A stretch of 64,000 nt of DNA from an uncultured Erythrobacter sp. GTDB taxonomy: Bacteria; Pseudomonadota; Alphaproteobacteria; Sphingomonadales; Sphingomonadaceae. Both the position numbers and the translations under genes were made by a program. Below, piece by piece: positions 34,301-42,991 of this stretch (the first letter of the stretch is position 1; every line of letters starts with the position of its first letter). The stretch spans positions 124,001-188,000 of the forward strand of contig CANMUS010000002.1 in assembly GCA_947501215.1 (NCBI GenBank), given 5' to 3'. Under the pieces are notes generated by a model. The model was given only the letters and a program-made list of their open reading frames with translations. It did not search any database and had not been told where the DNA came from.

Positions 34301-35707
34301 TCAGTGCCCCACGGTTTCACCGCGCTCCAGCCCGCTCAGCGCCAGTTGCTCGTCGATTTGGGCCATCAGGCGGGACAGCCCCGCCTGCGTTTCGCTTTCC
34401 GCGCGGGCGACGAGCACGTCCTGCGTGTTCGAGGCGCGTAGCAGCCACCAGCCATCGTCATTGGTCACGCGCACGCCGTCGGTCCCGTCGACCTCGTCCG
34501 AGCTGTCCTTCAGCCGCTCCTTGACCTCCTCGATCGCGGCGAACTTGCGGCTTTCATCGACCTGGAAGCGCATTTCGGGCGTGTTGATCATATCCGGCAT
34601 CGCGCTGCGCAGATCGGTGACCGACTTGCCGAGCCGCGCCGATGCCGCGAGCAACCGCACCCCGGCATAAAGCGCGTCGTCGAAGCCGTAATATTCGTCG
34701 GCGAAGAACACGTGGCCGCTCATCTCACCCGCCAGCGGCGAACCCGTTTCCTTCATTTTGGATTTAATGAGCGAGTGGCCGGTCTTCCACATCAGCGGCT
34801 TGCCGCCGCAGACGGCGACGTGATCGTAAAGCGCACGGCTGGCCTTCACATCGGCGATAATCACGGGCGAATCATCGCGCCGCGCCAGCAGGTCCTCGGC
34901 ATAGATCATCAGCAGCTGGTCGCCCCAGATGACCCGGCCCTGCCCGTCGATCGCCCCGATCCGGTCCCCGTCCCCGTCGAAAGCGACGCCGAAATCGAGC
35001 GACTTGTCCGCGACAAGCGCGCGCAGGTCTTCGAGATTGGCCTCCACGGTCGGATCGGGATGATGATTGGGGAAATTGCCATCGACTTCGGTAAACAGCA
35101 GGTGGTGTTCGCCGGGCAGCCGCTCGACGAGTTGCTCGAGCGCGGGACCGGCGGCGCCATTGCCCGCGTCCCACCCGACGCGCAGTTTTTCGAGCGCCGT
35201 TCCGTCGATATCGGCCAGCGCATCGACCATCTTGGCGATATAGGCGGCCATCACGTCGCGGGTTTCGACCTCGCCTCTCCCGTCGGCCCATTCGCCGGCG
35301 GCGGACCGGCGGCCCAGCTCCTGAATGTCCGCGCCGAAGAACGGACGCCCCTGGAATACCATCTTGAAGCCATTGTAATTGGCGGGGTTATGGCTGCCGG
35401 TTATCTGGATGCCGCCATCGATCTCCTCGTCCGATGCTTCGGCATAATATAACATCGGTGTCGGCCCCATGCCGACGCGGACCGCATCGCAGCCCGCCGC
35501 CGTCAGCCCTTCGACAAGCGCATGTTCCAGGATCGGCGAGGATACGCGTCCGTCGTAACCTACTGCAACGCGAGAGCCGCCCGCTTCGCGCAGTATCGAT
35601 CCGAAGGTCCGCCCGATGGCACGCGCATCGTCCGGGCTAAGGGTTTCGCCGATGATTCCGCGAATGTCGTATTCGCGCAGCACGGTGGGGTCGAATTCAT
35701 GGCTCAT
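34301..35707 (-). CDS. Phosphomannomutase/phosphoglucomutase
   Basis: A 468-residue alpha-D-phosphohexomutase of the AlgC/ManB type, interconverting 6- and 1-phosphates of mannose or glucose for surface polysaccharide and nucleotide-sugar synthesis. The N-terminus is LREYDIRGIIGETLSPDDA. The active phosphoserine is in ITGSHNPANYNGFKM (about 105), the Mg site is FDGDGDRIGAID (about 245), the sugar-binding loop is GEMSGHVFF (about 330), and a C-terminal phosphate-binding region follows. The start overlaps the J-protein stop (ATGA). Confidence 0.94.
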   Translation of the reverse strand: MSHEFDPTVLREYDIRGIIGETLSPDDARAIGRTFGSILREAGGSRVAVGYDGRVSSPILEHALVEGLTAAGCDAVRVGMGPTPMLYYAEASDEEIDGGIQITGSHNPANYNGFKMVFQGRPFFGADIQELGRRSAAGEWADGRGEVETRDVMAAYIAKMVDALADIDGTALEKLRVGWDAGNGAAGPALEQLVERLPGEHHLLFTEVDGNFPNHHPDPTVEANLEDLRALVADKSLDFGVAFDGDGDRIGAIDGQGRVIWGDQLLMIYAEDLLARRDDSPVIIADVKASRALYDHVAVCGGKPLMWKTGHSLIKSKMKETGSPLAGEMSGHVFFADEYYGFDDALYAGVRLLAASARLGKSVTDLRSAMPDMINTPEMRFQVDESRKFAAIEEVKERLKDSSDEVDGTDGVRVTNDDGWWLLRASNTQDVLVARAESETQAGLSRLMAQIDEQLALSGLERGETVGH

Positions 35708-36006
35708 TCGGGTCGCTCCGGTGGTTCGTGGGGCATTTCGCCCAGAAGCAGGTCGCGCGCGGCGTTGAGGTCCTGCATTGCGGCATTTGTTCCGCCGCGA
35801 TCCGGATGGATCATGGCGGTCATTCTTCTATGGGCGTCACGGATTTCCCGCGCATCGGCGCGCTTGCCCACTCCCAGCAATTTGCGTGCCTTGAACAGCG
35901 CTTGCGAGCGGGTGTCCGGGGCGCGAAGATATTCCCATGGCCAGCGCCCGAAAATCCACCGGCAGGCGACCGACAGCAGCACGGCCAGGGCGATCAGGCG
36001 AAGCAT
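35704..36006 (-). CDS. Membrane-anchored J-domain protein
   Basis: 100 residues. One N-terminal membrane helix (MLRLIALAVLLSVACRWIFG) is followed by a J-domain with an intact HPD in MTAMIHPDRGGTNAAMQDLN (HPD at about 67-69). Intact HPD predicts stimulation of DnaK at the membrane. Its ATG overlaps the mipZ stop (TGATG), and its stop overlaps the phosphomannomutase start, so the three genes are translationally coupled. In the family such small anchored J-proteins act on a local substrate; which one is unknown here. Confidence 0.87.
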   Translation of the reverse strand: MLRLIALAVLLSVACRWIFGRWPWEYLRAPDTRSQALFKARKLLGVGKRADAREIRDAHRRMTAMIHPDRGGTNAAMQDLNAARDLLLGEMPHEPPERPE

Positions 36007-36815
36007 CAGGCGGCGCTTTCGGCAGGCGCGGCACTCGACGCACCGGGCAAGCGGAGATTGGCGATCAGCGTGCGCAGTTCCTGCCGTGCGACGAGGTGGC
36101 TGGTGCCGAGATCGCCCAGATGCCCCTTGTCCAGCAACGTCAGGCCCGAGGGGAACAGCTCGCGATAGATCACACGCTCGGACAGTCCCTTCGCGACGCG
36201 GAAGCCCACGCGTTTCGACATCTCTGACAGAGCCTGTTCGATGCGCGCCATGTTGCGCGCCTCGGTATAGCCGGTGCGGTTGCGCACGACGACCCAGTCC
36301 ATCTCGCGCCGGTTCTGTTCGAGGCCTGCGCGGCTGCGCTTGATCCGCGCCTCCCAGATCAACTCGGCGTAGAAGGACAGTTTCTTGACCTTGAAGCTCT
36401 CGCCCTCGACCTGGCCGATGAGGTCGAAATCGACGAAGCTGTCGTTCATCGGGGTCACGAGCGTATCGGCCGTGGTCGCGGCATGGCGCGCCAGCGGATC
36501 GTCGCGGCCGGGCGTGTCGATCACGACGACGTCGGCACCCGCGGAATGCTCGCCGACGAAAGCCTCGAACTGGCTTTCGTCCATCCCTTCGGCGACGTGA
36601 CATTCGGCGGTAGGCAACTCGATGCCCCGCCGTGCCATCGTATCGGCGCGGTTTTCGAAATAGCGGCACATCGTGCGCTGACGGTGGTCGAGGTCGAAAG
36701 CGACCACGCGGGCGCCGCGAAACGCCAGAGCGACGGCGACATGGACGGCGGTCGTCGACTTGCCCGTACCGCCCTTTTCATTGGCGAAAACAATACGGTG
36801 GGGGGCGGACGTCAT
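36006..36815 (-). CDS. mipZ: Division-plane positioning ATPase MipZ
   Basis: A 269-residue ParA-type ATPase. The deviant Walker A is VFANEKGGTGKSTTAVHVAV (about 8-27), then AFDLDHRQRTMCRYFENRAD, diagnostic of MipZ against ordinary ParA, and Walker B region VVVIDTPGRDD (about 95). In Caulobacter MipZ binds ParB at the poles, forms a gradient and inhibits FtsZ away from midcell. ATG at 36815 (MTSAPHRIVFANEKGG) was chosen because the P-loop should lie near the N-terminus. It is divergent from the CsgG-family gene across 223 bases. Confidence 0.93.
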   Translation of the reverse strand: MTSAPHRIVFANEKGGTGKSTTAVHVAVALAFRGARVVAFDLDHRQRTMCRYFENRADTMARRGIELPTAECHVAEGMDESQFEAFVGEHSAGADVVVIDTPGRDDPLARHAATTADTLVTPMNDSFVDFDLIGQVEGESFKVKKLSFYAELIWEARIKRSRAGLEQNRREMDWVVVRNRTGYTEARNMARIEQALSEMSKRVGFRVAKGLSERVIYRELFPSGLTLLDKGHLGDLGTSHLVARQELRTLIANLRLPGASSAAPAESAA

Positions 36816-37038
36816 CGAACGAGAATACCTGTAAAACGAGTTGTCGGCCTTTCCCCTATCCAACCCGCCGCCGGGCCGCAACGCACCGCAGCTGGCCGAA
36901 CGAGGAATAATCGGGATTTGGCGTTGCTATACAAGCCTTCTGCATGAGACTGGCGTATCTCGAGCATCAGGGGCGCAATGGATCGGTGGTCGCGGCAAAA
37001 GCTGGCTGCCGTAAGATTGGAATGGGGGATACCTTACA

Positions 37039-37812
37039 ATGAACAAGTTCGCAGTGGCGGCGTTGGCCGTGGTCGCGTCCTTCAGCATGGCAGCCGAGCC
37101 GGTCAATGCGCAGGGCCGCTCGTCCGGGCGCAAGGCGCAGGATCGCGCCACGATGGAAATCCCGCGTTGCACGCGCAATCTGGGCACGGTCGCGATCGTC
37201 GAGCCGGACAATCAATGGTGGCGCGAGTTCAATCTCGGCAGCCCCGAAGCGATCATCCGCGTGTTCGTACAACGGTCGGGATGCTTCACGCTCGTCAATC
37301 GCGGCCGGTCCATGCAGAGCCGCGCGATGGAGCGGGCGCTCGCCGACCAGGGTGAGTTGCAGGAAGGCTCGAACCTCGGCCGCGGCCAGGTGAAGGCCGC
37401 CGATTACTTCCTCCAGCCCGACATCGTTTCGGCCAATTCGAACTCCGGCGGCGGCGGCGGCGTCCTTGGCGGCGTGGTTGGCGGCCTGTTCGGGCGCACC
37501 GCAGGCGCACTGGCCGGCGGCATCCGGGTCAAGAAGGGCGAGGCCAATGTTACGCTCTCGATCGTCAATGCGCGCACCACGGTAGAGGAAGCGCTGGTCG
37601 AAGGCTATTTCCGCAAGAAGGACCTCGGCTGGGCGGCCGGTGGCGGCCTGTTCGGCGGCGGCGGCGGGGCCGCGGGCGGCTTCGGCAGCTATGAAAACAC
37701 GGCGATCGGCCAGATCATCGTGCTTGCCTATCTCAATGCCTATAGCGACCTCGTCTACCAGCTGGGCGGATTGCCGGAAGATGCGGCTGCTGCGGCGCCA
37801 GAGGCCCGCTAG
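37039..37812 (+). CDS. CsgG/HfaB-family secreted protein
   Basis: 257 residues with a signal peptide (VAALAVVASFSMAAEPVNAQ). The mature domain reads TVAIVEPDNQWWREFNLGSP, then CFTLVNRGRSMQSRAMERAL, ADYFLQPDIVSANS and ANVTLSIVNARTTVEEALVE, the order seen in CsgG-like proteins. Two Gly-rich segments (about 135-160 and 200-220) replace parts of the fold. CsgG forms an outer-membrane curli secretion pore, but this copy lacks an obvious lipobox and no curli genes are nearby, so a curli role should not be assumed. A terminator-like hairpin follows. Confidence 0.8.
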   Translation: MNKFAVAALAVVASFSMAAEPVNAQGRSSGRKAQDRATMEIPRCTRNLGTVAIVEPDNQWWREFNLGSPEAIIRVFVQRSGCFTLVNRGRSMQSRAMERALADQGELQEGSNLGRGQVKAADYFLQPDIVSANSNSGGGGGVLGGVVGGLFGRTAGALAGGIRVKKGEANVTLSIVNARTTVEEALVEGYFRKKDLGWAAGGGLFGGGGGAAGGFGSYENTAIGQIIVLAYLNAYSDLVYQLGGLPEDAAAAAPEAR

Positions 37813-37837
37813 TCCAGCAGGTCAAGACGCGATAGAG

Positions 37838-37868
37838 GGGCGGTGCGGCTACGGTCGCGCCGCCCTTT
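37838..37868 (+). terminator. Terminator-like hairpin between the CsgG-family gene and panC
   Basis: GGGCGGTGCG and CGCGCCGCCC form a 10-bp stem (one G-T pair) with an eight-base loop, followed by TTTGT. It ends 12 bases before the panC ribosome binding site, so it could also limit panC read-through. Confidence 0.55.
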
Positions 37869-37891
37869 GTCTATCCGCCGGAGAGATTGCC

Positions 37892-38740
37892 CTGGACACC
37901 ATTACGACGCTCGCCGAGCTACGCTCCGCGACCGATACACTGCGAAGCGAGGGCACGCTGGCGCTGGTGCCTACGATGGGCGCGCTCCACGAAGGTCACC
38001 TCACTCTGGTGCGCGCGGCGAAAGCGGCAGCCGACCATGTGGCGGTATCGATCTTCGTCAATCCGCGGCAGTTCGGCGAAGGTGAGGATCTGGACGCCTA
38101 TCCGCGTCAGCTCGCGCGAGATTCCGAACTGCTCGAAAATGAGGGCGTGGCGCTGCTGTGGGCGCCCCCACCGGCCGAGGTCTATCCGCCGGGCTATGCG
38201 ACCAATATCACGGTGGCGGGCGTCAGCGAAGGGCTGTGCGGTGGCGACCGCCCGGGCCATTTCGACGGCGTGGCGACGGTGGTCTGCAAGCTGTTCAACC
38301 AGGTCGGGCCCGACATGGCCTTCTTCGGCGAAAAGGACTGGCAGCAACTGGCGGTTATCCGGCGGATGGCGCGCGACCTCGACCTAGTCCGGCCGCCCGT
38401 CGATGCCATCCATGGCATTCCAATCGTGCGCGAGAGCGACGGTCTCGCGATGAGCAGTCGCAATGCCTATCTATCGGCAGAGCAGCGGGAGGCCGCTGCG
38501 GCCCTACCCAGAGCGATGCGAGACGCGATTGCCGTCCTTGCGGAAGGTGGCGCTGCCGAAAGACCGCTCGGCAATCTGCGCGAGGTGCTGAACGTATCCG
38601 GCTTCGATTCGGTGGACTATGTCGAGCTACGCGATGCCGATAGCCTGGGCCCGCTGGACAGCGACAATGGCAATGCCCGGCTGTTCGTCGCGGCCCGTAT
38701 CGGCGGCACTCGACTAATCGACAATATGGCGGTGGAATAA
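37892..38740 (+). CDS. panC: Pantothenate synthetase, probable CTG start
   Basis: A 282-residue enzyme joining pantoate and beta-alanine with ATP in coenzyme A synthesis. Motifs are LVPTMGALHEGHLTLVRAA (HxGH, about 26-44), SIFVNPRQFGEGEDL (about 56-70), FGEKDWQQLAVIRRM (about 147) and GLAMSSRNAYLS (KMSKS-like, about 182). No in-frame ATG, GTG or TTG precedes the conserved region within the 5' leader. CTG at 37892 has GGAGAG six bases upstream and matches the usual N-terminus (xTITTLAELR). An in-frame ATG at 37640 lies deep inside the CsgG-family gene and would add 84 non-homologous residues. Confidence 0.93.
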   Translation: MDTITTLAELRSATDTLRSEGTLALVPTMGALHEGHLTLVRAAKAAADHVAVSIFVNPRQFGEGEDLDAYPRQLARDSELLENEGVALLWAPPPAEVYPPGYATNITVAGVSEGLCGGDRPGHFDGVATVVCKLFNQVGPDMAFFGEKDWQQLAVIRRMARDLDLVRPPVDAIHGIPIVRESDGLAMSSRNAYLSAEQREAAAALPRAMRDAIAVLAEGGAAERPLGNLREVLNVSGFDSVDYVELRDADSLGPLDSDNGNARLFVAARIGGTRLIDNMAVE

Positions 38741-38748
38741 GGAGAGGA

Positions 38749-38822
38749 TGGAGCGGGTAAGGGGAATCGAACCCCTCTAGCCAGCTTGGAAGGCTGGAGC
38801 ATTACCACTATGCTATACCCGC
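38749..38822 (-). tRNA. tRNA-Gly (anticodon TCC)
   Basis: On the minus strand the acceptor stem GCGGGTA/TACCCGC encloses a D-arm, an anticodon arm CCAGC-CTTCCAA-GCTGG with anticodon TCC, and a T-arm GGGG-TTCGATT-CCCC. The discriminator is T and CCA is encoded (38749-38751). The gene lies just past panC on the other strand. Confidence 0.97.
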
Positions 38823-38909
38823 CCGATCTCGGCGCGCATGACCTGTGCGACAGCAGCGCCCTTGCCACTGCTTCGGCCCTTTCGTCAACAAGGCTTCTTC
38901 GTCGGACTG

Positions 38910-39542
38910 CTATTGCGGAGAATCGTCCGCCTCGGCGGTCTCGGCTTCCAGTTCACCGGCCAGCGTTTCCGCAATAGTCGGCTCTTCCGGTGCGGCAGAC
39001 GTTTCCTGGCCATCGGGCGCGGCGACGTAAATTTCGACGCGCCGGTTTCGGCGGCGCCCCTCTTCGTTGGGAGTTCCATCCGGCAGCGCGTTCGGAGCTA
39101 CGGGATTCTGCTCGCCGAATGCAATAATCTCGATCCGGTCTTCAGCCACACCGCCATCGATCAGGAACGCCGCAATCGCTTCGGCTCGCTCCCGCGAAGC
39201 AGTCATGTTCGCCTCGTCGCTGCCGCCTGCGTCCGAATGCCCGCGCAGGACGATTTCCCCGCCTTGCGCGATCTGGGGCGAGCGCAGGATGGTCGCGAGT
39301 TCGGCCCGGGCCCCTTCGGTCAGCTCGGCTCCGTCCGGTAAGGCGATCGTCGTCTCGAGCGGGGCGATGAGCGGCGCGGTCTCGGCACCCTCGCCGGTTT
39401 CGCCATCGGTGAAGATGGAGCGCGGTTCCTCGCTCGGTTGCGGCGGCGGGGGCGGTTCGCTTTCACGGTCGCCGCACGCGACAAGCAGAGCCGACCCGGC
39501 GGCCAGCGAGAACATTGCTTTTAGAGTAATGATTGGCCTCAC
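38910..39542 (-). CDS. OmpA-family lipoprotein
   Basis: 210 residues. A lipobox LLVAC near residue 22 predicts an outer-membrane lipoprotein. An acidic Pro-rich linker follows, then an OmpA-like peptidoglycan-binding domain: GGEIVLRGHSDAGGSDEANM (about 95-114), ASRERAEAIAAFLIDGGV, and RRRNRRVEIYV (about 165). Its start overlaps the antiporter stop by four bases, so the two are co-transcribed. It resembles Pal/YiaD-type envelope anchors. Confidence 0.88.
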   Translation of the reverse strand: MRPIITLKAMFSLAAGSALLVACGDRESEPPPPPQPSEEPRSIFTDGETGEGAETAPLIAPLETTIALPDGAELTEGARAELATILRSPQIAQGGEIVLRGHSDAGGSDEANMTASRERAEAIAAFLIDGGVAEDRIEIIAFGEQNPVAPNALPDGTPNEEGRRRNRRVEIYVAAPDGQETSAAPEEPTIAETLAGELEAETAEADDSPQ

Positions 39543-41404
39543 GCCGGTGCCTCCTTGCCACCTTCACGCGGCTTCTTCTTGCTTGCACGTTTCGCCGCGA
39601 CGCCCCCCGGGCTGCGCTCCTGCGGCGGGGAGAAACTGATGATAGTGTCGCCGGCGCGCGGTTCGGGGCGCGCGGCATGGGTGAAGAAACGGATCGTCCC
39701 GTTCTCCCGCATCAACAGCAGCATATTGGCCGCTTCGGGCAACCGCTCCTGAGCTGCCTCGAAATCGAATTCGTCGGACAATTTGGTCTTGCGGAAGACC
39801 CAGCCTTGCGCCTGCCGTTCGTTTACGTCCTCGACGCCGAAACCGGATTCGAACAGCGCACGCCCGCGCAGACCGATCGGAAGCGCATGCTTGTCGTCCT
39901 CGTCGGCAGATTCGCCGAGTTGAAACACCTTGTCTCGCCCGATTTCATGCGCAAATTCATTGCAAACGAGCGTATTGTACGCCTCGTTTTCGGTTGCTGC
40001 GACGAGGTTCTGGTACGGCGCCAGCTCGAGATTGTGCTCGGTCGCCTCGTTGAGTATCTCGCCGTGATAGAACGGCAGGCCCTTCTGGCGCGCAAGGCCG
40101 AGGCGCTGCCAACTGGCATCGACGACCAGTACCGGCGCCTTAAGGTCGCGGATCTGTTCGGCCAAGGCAATCGTCCAAGGCGTGCTGCCGACGAACAGGA
40201 TGCCGGGGCGGCTGGCTCCTTTCACGCCGAGCCATCGCGCAACGATGTCCACAGTGAAGCCATGGGCTACGATAGTCACGACGACGACGGCGAAGCTCAG
40301 CCCGATCAGCAGATTTCCGTCGCTGAAGCCCAGTTCAGACAGGCGCAGCGCGAACAGGCCGGAAATGGCGACCAACACGATCCCGCGCGGCGCGATCCAG
40401 GCGAGGAAGAGGCGCTCGTTCCAGGGGATCGAGCTGCCCAGCAGGCTCAGTATGATCGTCGCCGGCCGCACGACGAAGAGCAGCGCCAGCAGGAATGCAG
40501 CGATCGACCAGTTGAAATAGCGGACATCGGCCGGCTCCAGCGAGGCCGAGAGCAGGATGAATATGCCCGACACCAGCAGGACCGCGACATTTTCCTTGAA
40601 GGGATGAATGCTGCGTAGGCTGGAGACGTTCATATTTGCCAAAGCAACGCCCATGACAGTAACGGCGACGAGGCCGGCCTCATGCTCGATCAGGTTCGAG
40701 ATCACGAAGACGCAGATCACCGTGGTCAGGAGCACTGGGACCTTGAGGTATTCCGGCACCGCCCCGCGCGGGAAGGCCCAAGCTATGGCTACGGCCGCGA
40801 CATAACCGATGAGCCCTGCGATGATGGCTGCGATGATGAGCGGCGGGACGACTTCGAAGAGGCTGGCGCCTGGCGATTCGGCGACCTTGCGGAAGTATTC
40901 GTAAGCGATCACGGCGCAGAGCGCGCCGGTGGGATCGTTGACGATCGCCTCCCATTTGAGGATCGATGCGGGGCGCGCCTTGACCGAACTTTGCCGGAGC
41001 AGCGGAATGACCACGGTCGGGCCGGTGACCACCAGAATGCCGCCGAACAGGATCGCGACTTCGGGAGCGAGACCGGCGATATAGATCCCGGCCAGGGCGC
41101 CGAAGAGCCAGCCGAGAATGACGCCGATTGTCGCAAGGCGCATGACGGCGCTGCCGGTATGGCGGAGTTCTCGGAAATCGAGGCTCAGCCCACCTTCGAA
41201 AAGGATGAGGGCGACGCCGATAGCGACCATCGGTTCAAGCAGGCTGCCGAAAGCATGTTCTGGATCGAATACTCCCAAAACCGGCCCGGCAAGAAAACCT
41301 GCGGCGAGCATGAGGACGATGGCTGGCCAGCCGGTCCGCCAGGCGAGCCATTGGGCGCCGATGCCCAGTATGCCGACCATCGCAATGACTAGTGTCTGTT
41401 CCAT
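39539..41404 (-). CDS. Cation:proton antiporter (CPA1/NhaP-like) with C-terminal nucleotide-binding-like domain
   Basis: A 621-residue membrane transporter. The N-terminal 400 residues have about twelve helices with WEAIVNDPTGALCAVIAYEY (about 150-169), where the Asn-Asp pair is the usual ion site. The C-terminal part contains ILFVGSTPWTIALAEQIRDL (about 402-421), a Rossmann-like TrkA-N/RCK fold, then a further regulatory domain. This architecture fits Na+ or K+/H+ exchange gated by a ligand. It shares an overlapping junction with the OmpA lipoprotein gene. Confidence 0.9.
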   Translation of the reverse strand: MEQTLVIAMVGILGIGAQWLAWRTGWPAIVLMLAAGFLAGPVLGVFDPEHAFGSLLEPMVAIGVALILFEGGLSLDFRELRHTGSAVMRLATIGVILGWLFGALAGIYIAGLAPEVAILFGGILVVTGPTVVIPLLRQSSVKARPASILKWEAIVNDPTGALCAVIAYEYFRKVAESPGASLFEVVPPLIIAAIIAGLIGYVAAVAIAWAFPRGAVPEYLKVPVLLTTVICVFVISNLIEHEAGLVAVTVMGVALANMNVSSLRSIHPFKENVAVLLVSGIFILLSASLEPADVRYFNWSIAAFLLALLFVVRPATIILSLLGSSIPWNERLFLAWIAPRGIVLVAISGLFALRLSELGFSDGNLLIGLSFAVVVVTIVAHGFTVDIVARWLGVKGASRPGILFVGSTPWTIALAEQIRDLKAPVLVVDASWQRLGLARQKGLPFYHGEILNEATEHNLELAPYQNLVAATENEAYNTLVCNEFAHEIGRDKVFQLGESADEDDKHALPIGLRGRALFESGFGVEDVNERQAQGWVFRKTKLSDEFDFEAAQERLPEAANMLLLMRENGTIRFFTHAARPEPRAGDTIISFSPPQERSPGGVAAKRASKKKPREGGKEAPA

Positions 41405-41502
41405 GCCCCTCGCATTTATGGCTGAGCCTGCGAAAGGACTTCGCAGGTGCGTTCCTACGTCAATGCCCTAAGCCGAGGATATTTCCAAATTTCCGGCGAG
41501 GA

Positions 41503-42033
41503 TCAGTCGCCTTCGAAATCCATCAGGGCGCGGACGGCTACGTCTTCTGCCTGCAGTCTGCTGCTGCCGCCCAGATCGGGAAGGTCGATCACGAATGCCG
41601 CGGTGGTGACCGCAGCCCCGGCCTCGCGCAACAGCTTCGTCGCGGCCCGCGCAGTCCCTCCCGTCGCCAAGAGGTCATCGACAATCGCAACGGATTGCCC
41701 GTCGCTCACCGATTGGGGATCGAGTTCGAGCCGGTCCATGCCATATTCGAGTTCGTAATCGACGCCGATGACCTCGCAAGGGAGCTTGCCGGGCTTGCGG
41801 ATAGGAAGGAACGGCAGGCCGAGGCGCGCTGCCACCGCCGCTCCGAAGATAAAACCTCGCGCCTCCATGCCGGCGACCGCCTCGCTTCCCTCCACCTGCT
41901 CTGCGAGCCAGTCCACCGCAGCGGAGAAGCCCCGCCCGTGCCCGATGAGGGTCGTGATGTCGCGGAACTGGATGCCCTGCTTGGGAAAATCCGGAATGGT
42001 GCGCACCAGCGCTTTCAACTCAGCCGGGGTCAT
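41503..42033 (-). CDS. apt: Adenine phosphoribosyltransferase
   Basis: A 176-residue type I phosphoribosyltransferase salvaging adenine to AMP. Motifs are IPDFPKQGIQFRDITTLIGH (about 13-32), GMEARGFIFGAAVA (about 54) and the PRPP loop VAIVDDLLATGGTARAATKL (about 115-134). It lies downstream of petC but is separated from it by a hairpin with a T-run, so it probably has its own promoter. Confidence 0.96.
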   Translation of the reverse strand: MTPAELKALVRTIPDFPKQGIQFRDITTLIGHGRGFSAAVDWLAEQVEGSEAVAGMEARGFIFGAAVAARLGLPFLPIRKPGKLPCEVIGVDYELEYGMDRLELDPQSVSDGQSVAIVDDLLATGGTARAATKLLREAGAAVTTAAFVIDLPDLGGSSRLQAEDVAVRALMDFEGD

Positions 42034-42052
42034 TTTCTTTCTCCCACAATCG

Positions 42053-42088
42053 AAAGCGCCCCTCGCATCCGGCTGGATGGAGGGGCGC
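42053..42088 (-). terminator. Terminator of the petABC operon
   Basis: On the minus strand a GCGCCCCTC/GAGGGGCGC stem with an inner CATCC/GGATG stem and one bulge is followed by TTT. It lies about 33 bases past the petC stop and before apt. Confidence 0.65.
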
Positions 42089-42120
42089 CCGCTTGGCGAT
42101 AATCGCGATGATCGGTCGGT

Positions 42121-42972
42121 CTACTTCTTCTTGGGCTTCACCGCGGCCCAGATCTGGTTCTTCGACAGATAGGCCAGCACGGTGGCGAACAGCAGGAAGA
42201 TCAGTACCGGCCAGCCGGTCTGCTTGCGCTGCACCAGGGTCGGCTCGGCCGTCCAGGTCAGGAAGGCCGCCACATCGATCGACATCTGCTCAATGGTCGC
42301 TTCGGTGCCATCGTCATAGGTGACCTGTCCGGTCGACGTCAGGGGCGGAGCCATCGCCAGGTTGAGATTGGGGAAATAGGGATTGTGGTAGAGACCCGGG
42401 CTGGGTGCGGCCTCCGGATGCTCGGCCAGAAGCTCTGCACTCGGCTCCTGATAACCTGCAAGCAGCGAAGCGACGTAGTTCGTCCCGTCGCCACGCGCCT
42501 TTGTGATCAGCGAGAGGTCGGGCGGGATTGCGTTGTTGTTTGCCGCCGCAGCCGCAACTGCATTGGGATAGGGCGACGGGAAATAGTCGGTCGGCAGACC
42601 CGGACGCGTCGTGGCTTCGCCGGTGTTCGGATCAATGCCCGGGACCTGCTTGGAGGCGGCATAGGCTTTGACCTGGCCTTCATCGTAACCGATCTGCGAG
42701 AGGTTGCGGAAGGCGACGTATTTGAGGCTGTGGCAGGCCGAGCAGACCTCGTCATAAACCTTCAGGCCGCGTTGCAGCTGCTGCACGTCCCACTTGCCGG
42801 CAGGACCGTCGAAAGAAAAGGCAAAGTCGCGCGGTTCCTCGTACGGAAGGTGCGGGGCCGTTTCTTCGGTCAGGAAGGCGAAAGCGCCAACGACGAAGGA
42901 ATAGAGCGCTACAAGCGCGAAGCCGAGCCCTGCGAGAATGGCAACGAGGCGGATGCTGAGAAGCTTGGTCAT
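42121..42972 (-). CDS. petC: Cytochrome c1 of the bc1 complex
   Basis: A 283-residue haem c subunit. An N-terminal helix/signal (ILAGLGFALVALYSFVVGAF) precedes the haem motif CSACHSLKYVAFRNLSQIGY (CxxCH at about 76-80). The axial Met is probably in LAMAPPLTSTGQ (about 205). A C-terminal helix (WPVLIFLLFATVLAYLS) and the tail KPKKK anchor it to the inner membrane. Third gene of petABC. Confidence 0.96.
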   Translation of the reverse strand: MTKLLSIRLVAILAGLGFALVALYSFVVGAFAFLTEETAPHLPYEEPRDFAFSFDGPAGKWDVQQLQRGLKVYDEVCSACHSLKYVAFRNLSQIGYDEGQVKAYAASKQVPGIDPNTGEATTRPGLPTDYFPSPYPNAVAAAAANNNAIPPDLSLITKARGDGTNYVASLLAGYQEPSAELLAEHPEAAPSPGLYHNPYFPNLNLAMAPPLTSTGQVTYDDGTEATIEQMSIDVAAFLTWTAEPTLVQRKQTGWPVLIFLLFATVLAYLSKNQIWAAVKPKKK

Positions 42973-42991
42973 GTCTTTTCTCGTTACTCGC

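Noticed and set aside
37039-37812. A curli secretion system
   Set aside because: Only the CsgG-like protein is present; no CsgA/B/E/F-like genes or lipobox are visible.
37640-37891. An upstream ATG that would extend panC by 84 codons
   Set aside because: The extra part lies in another frame of the CsgG-family gene and has no PanC homology.
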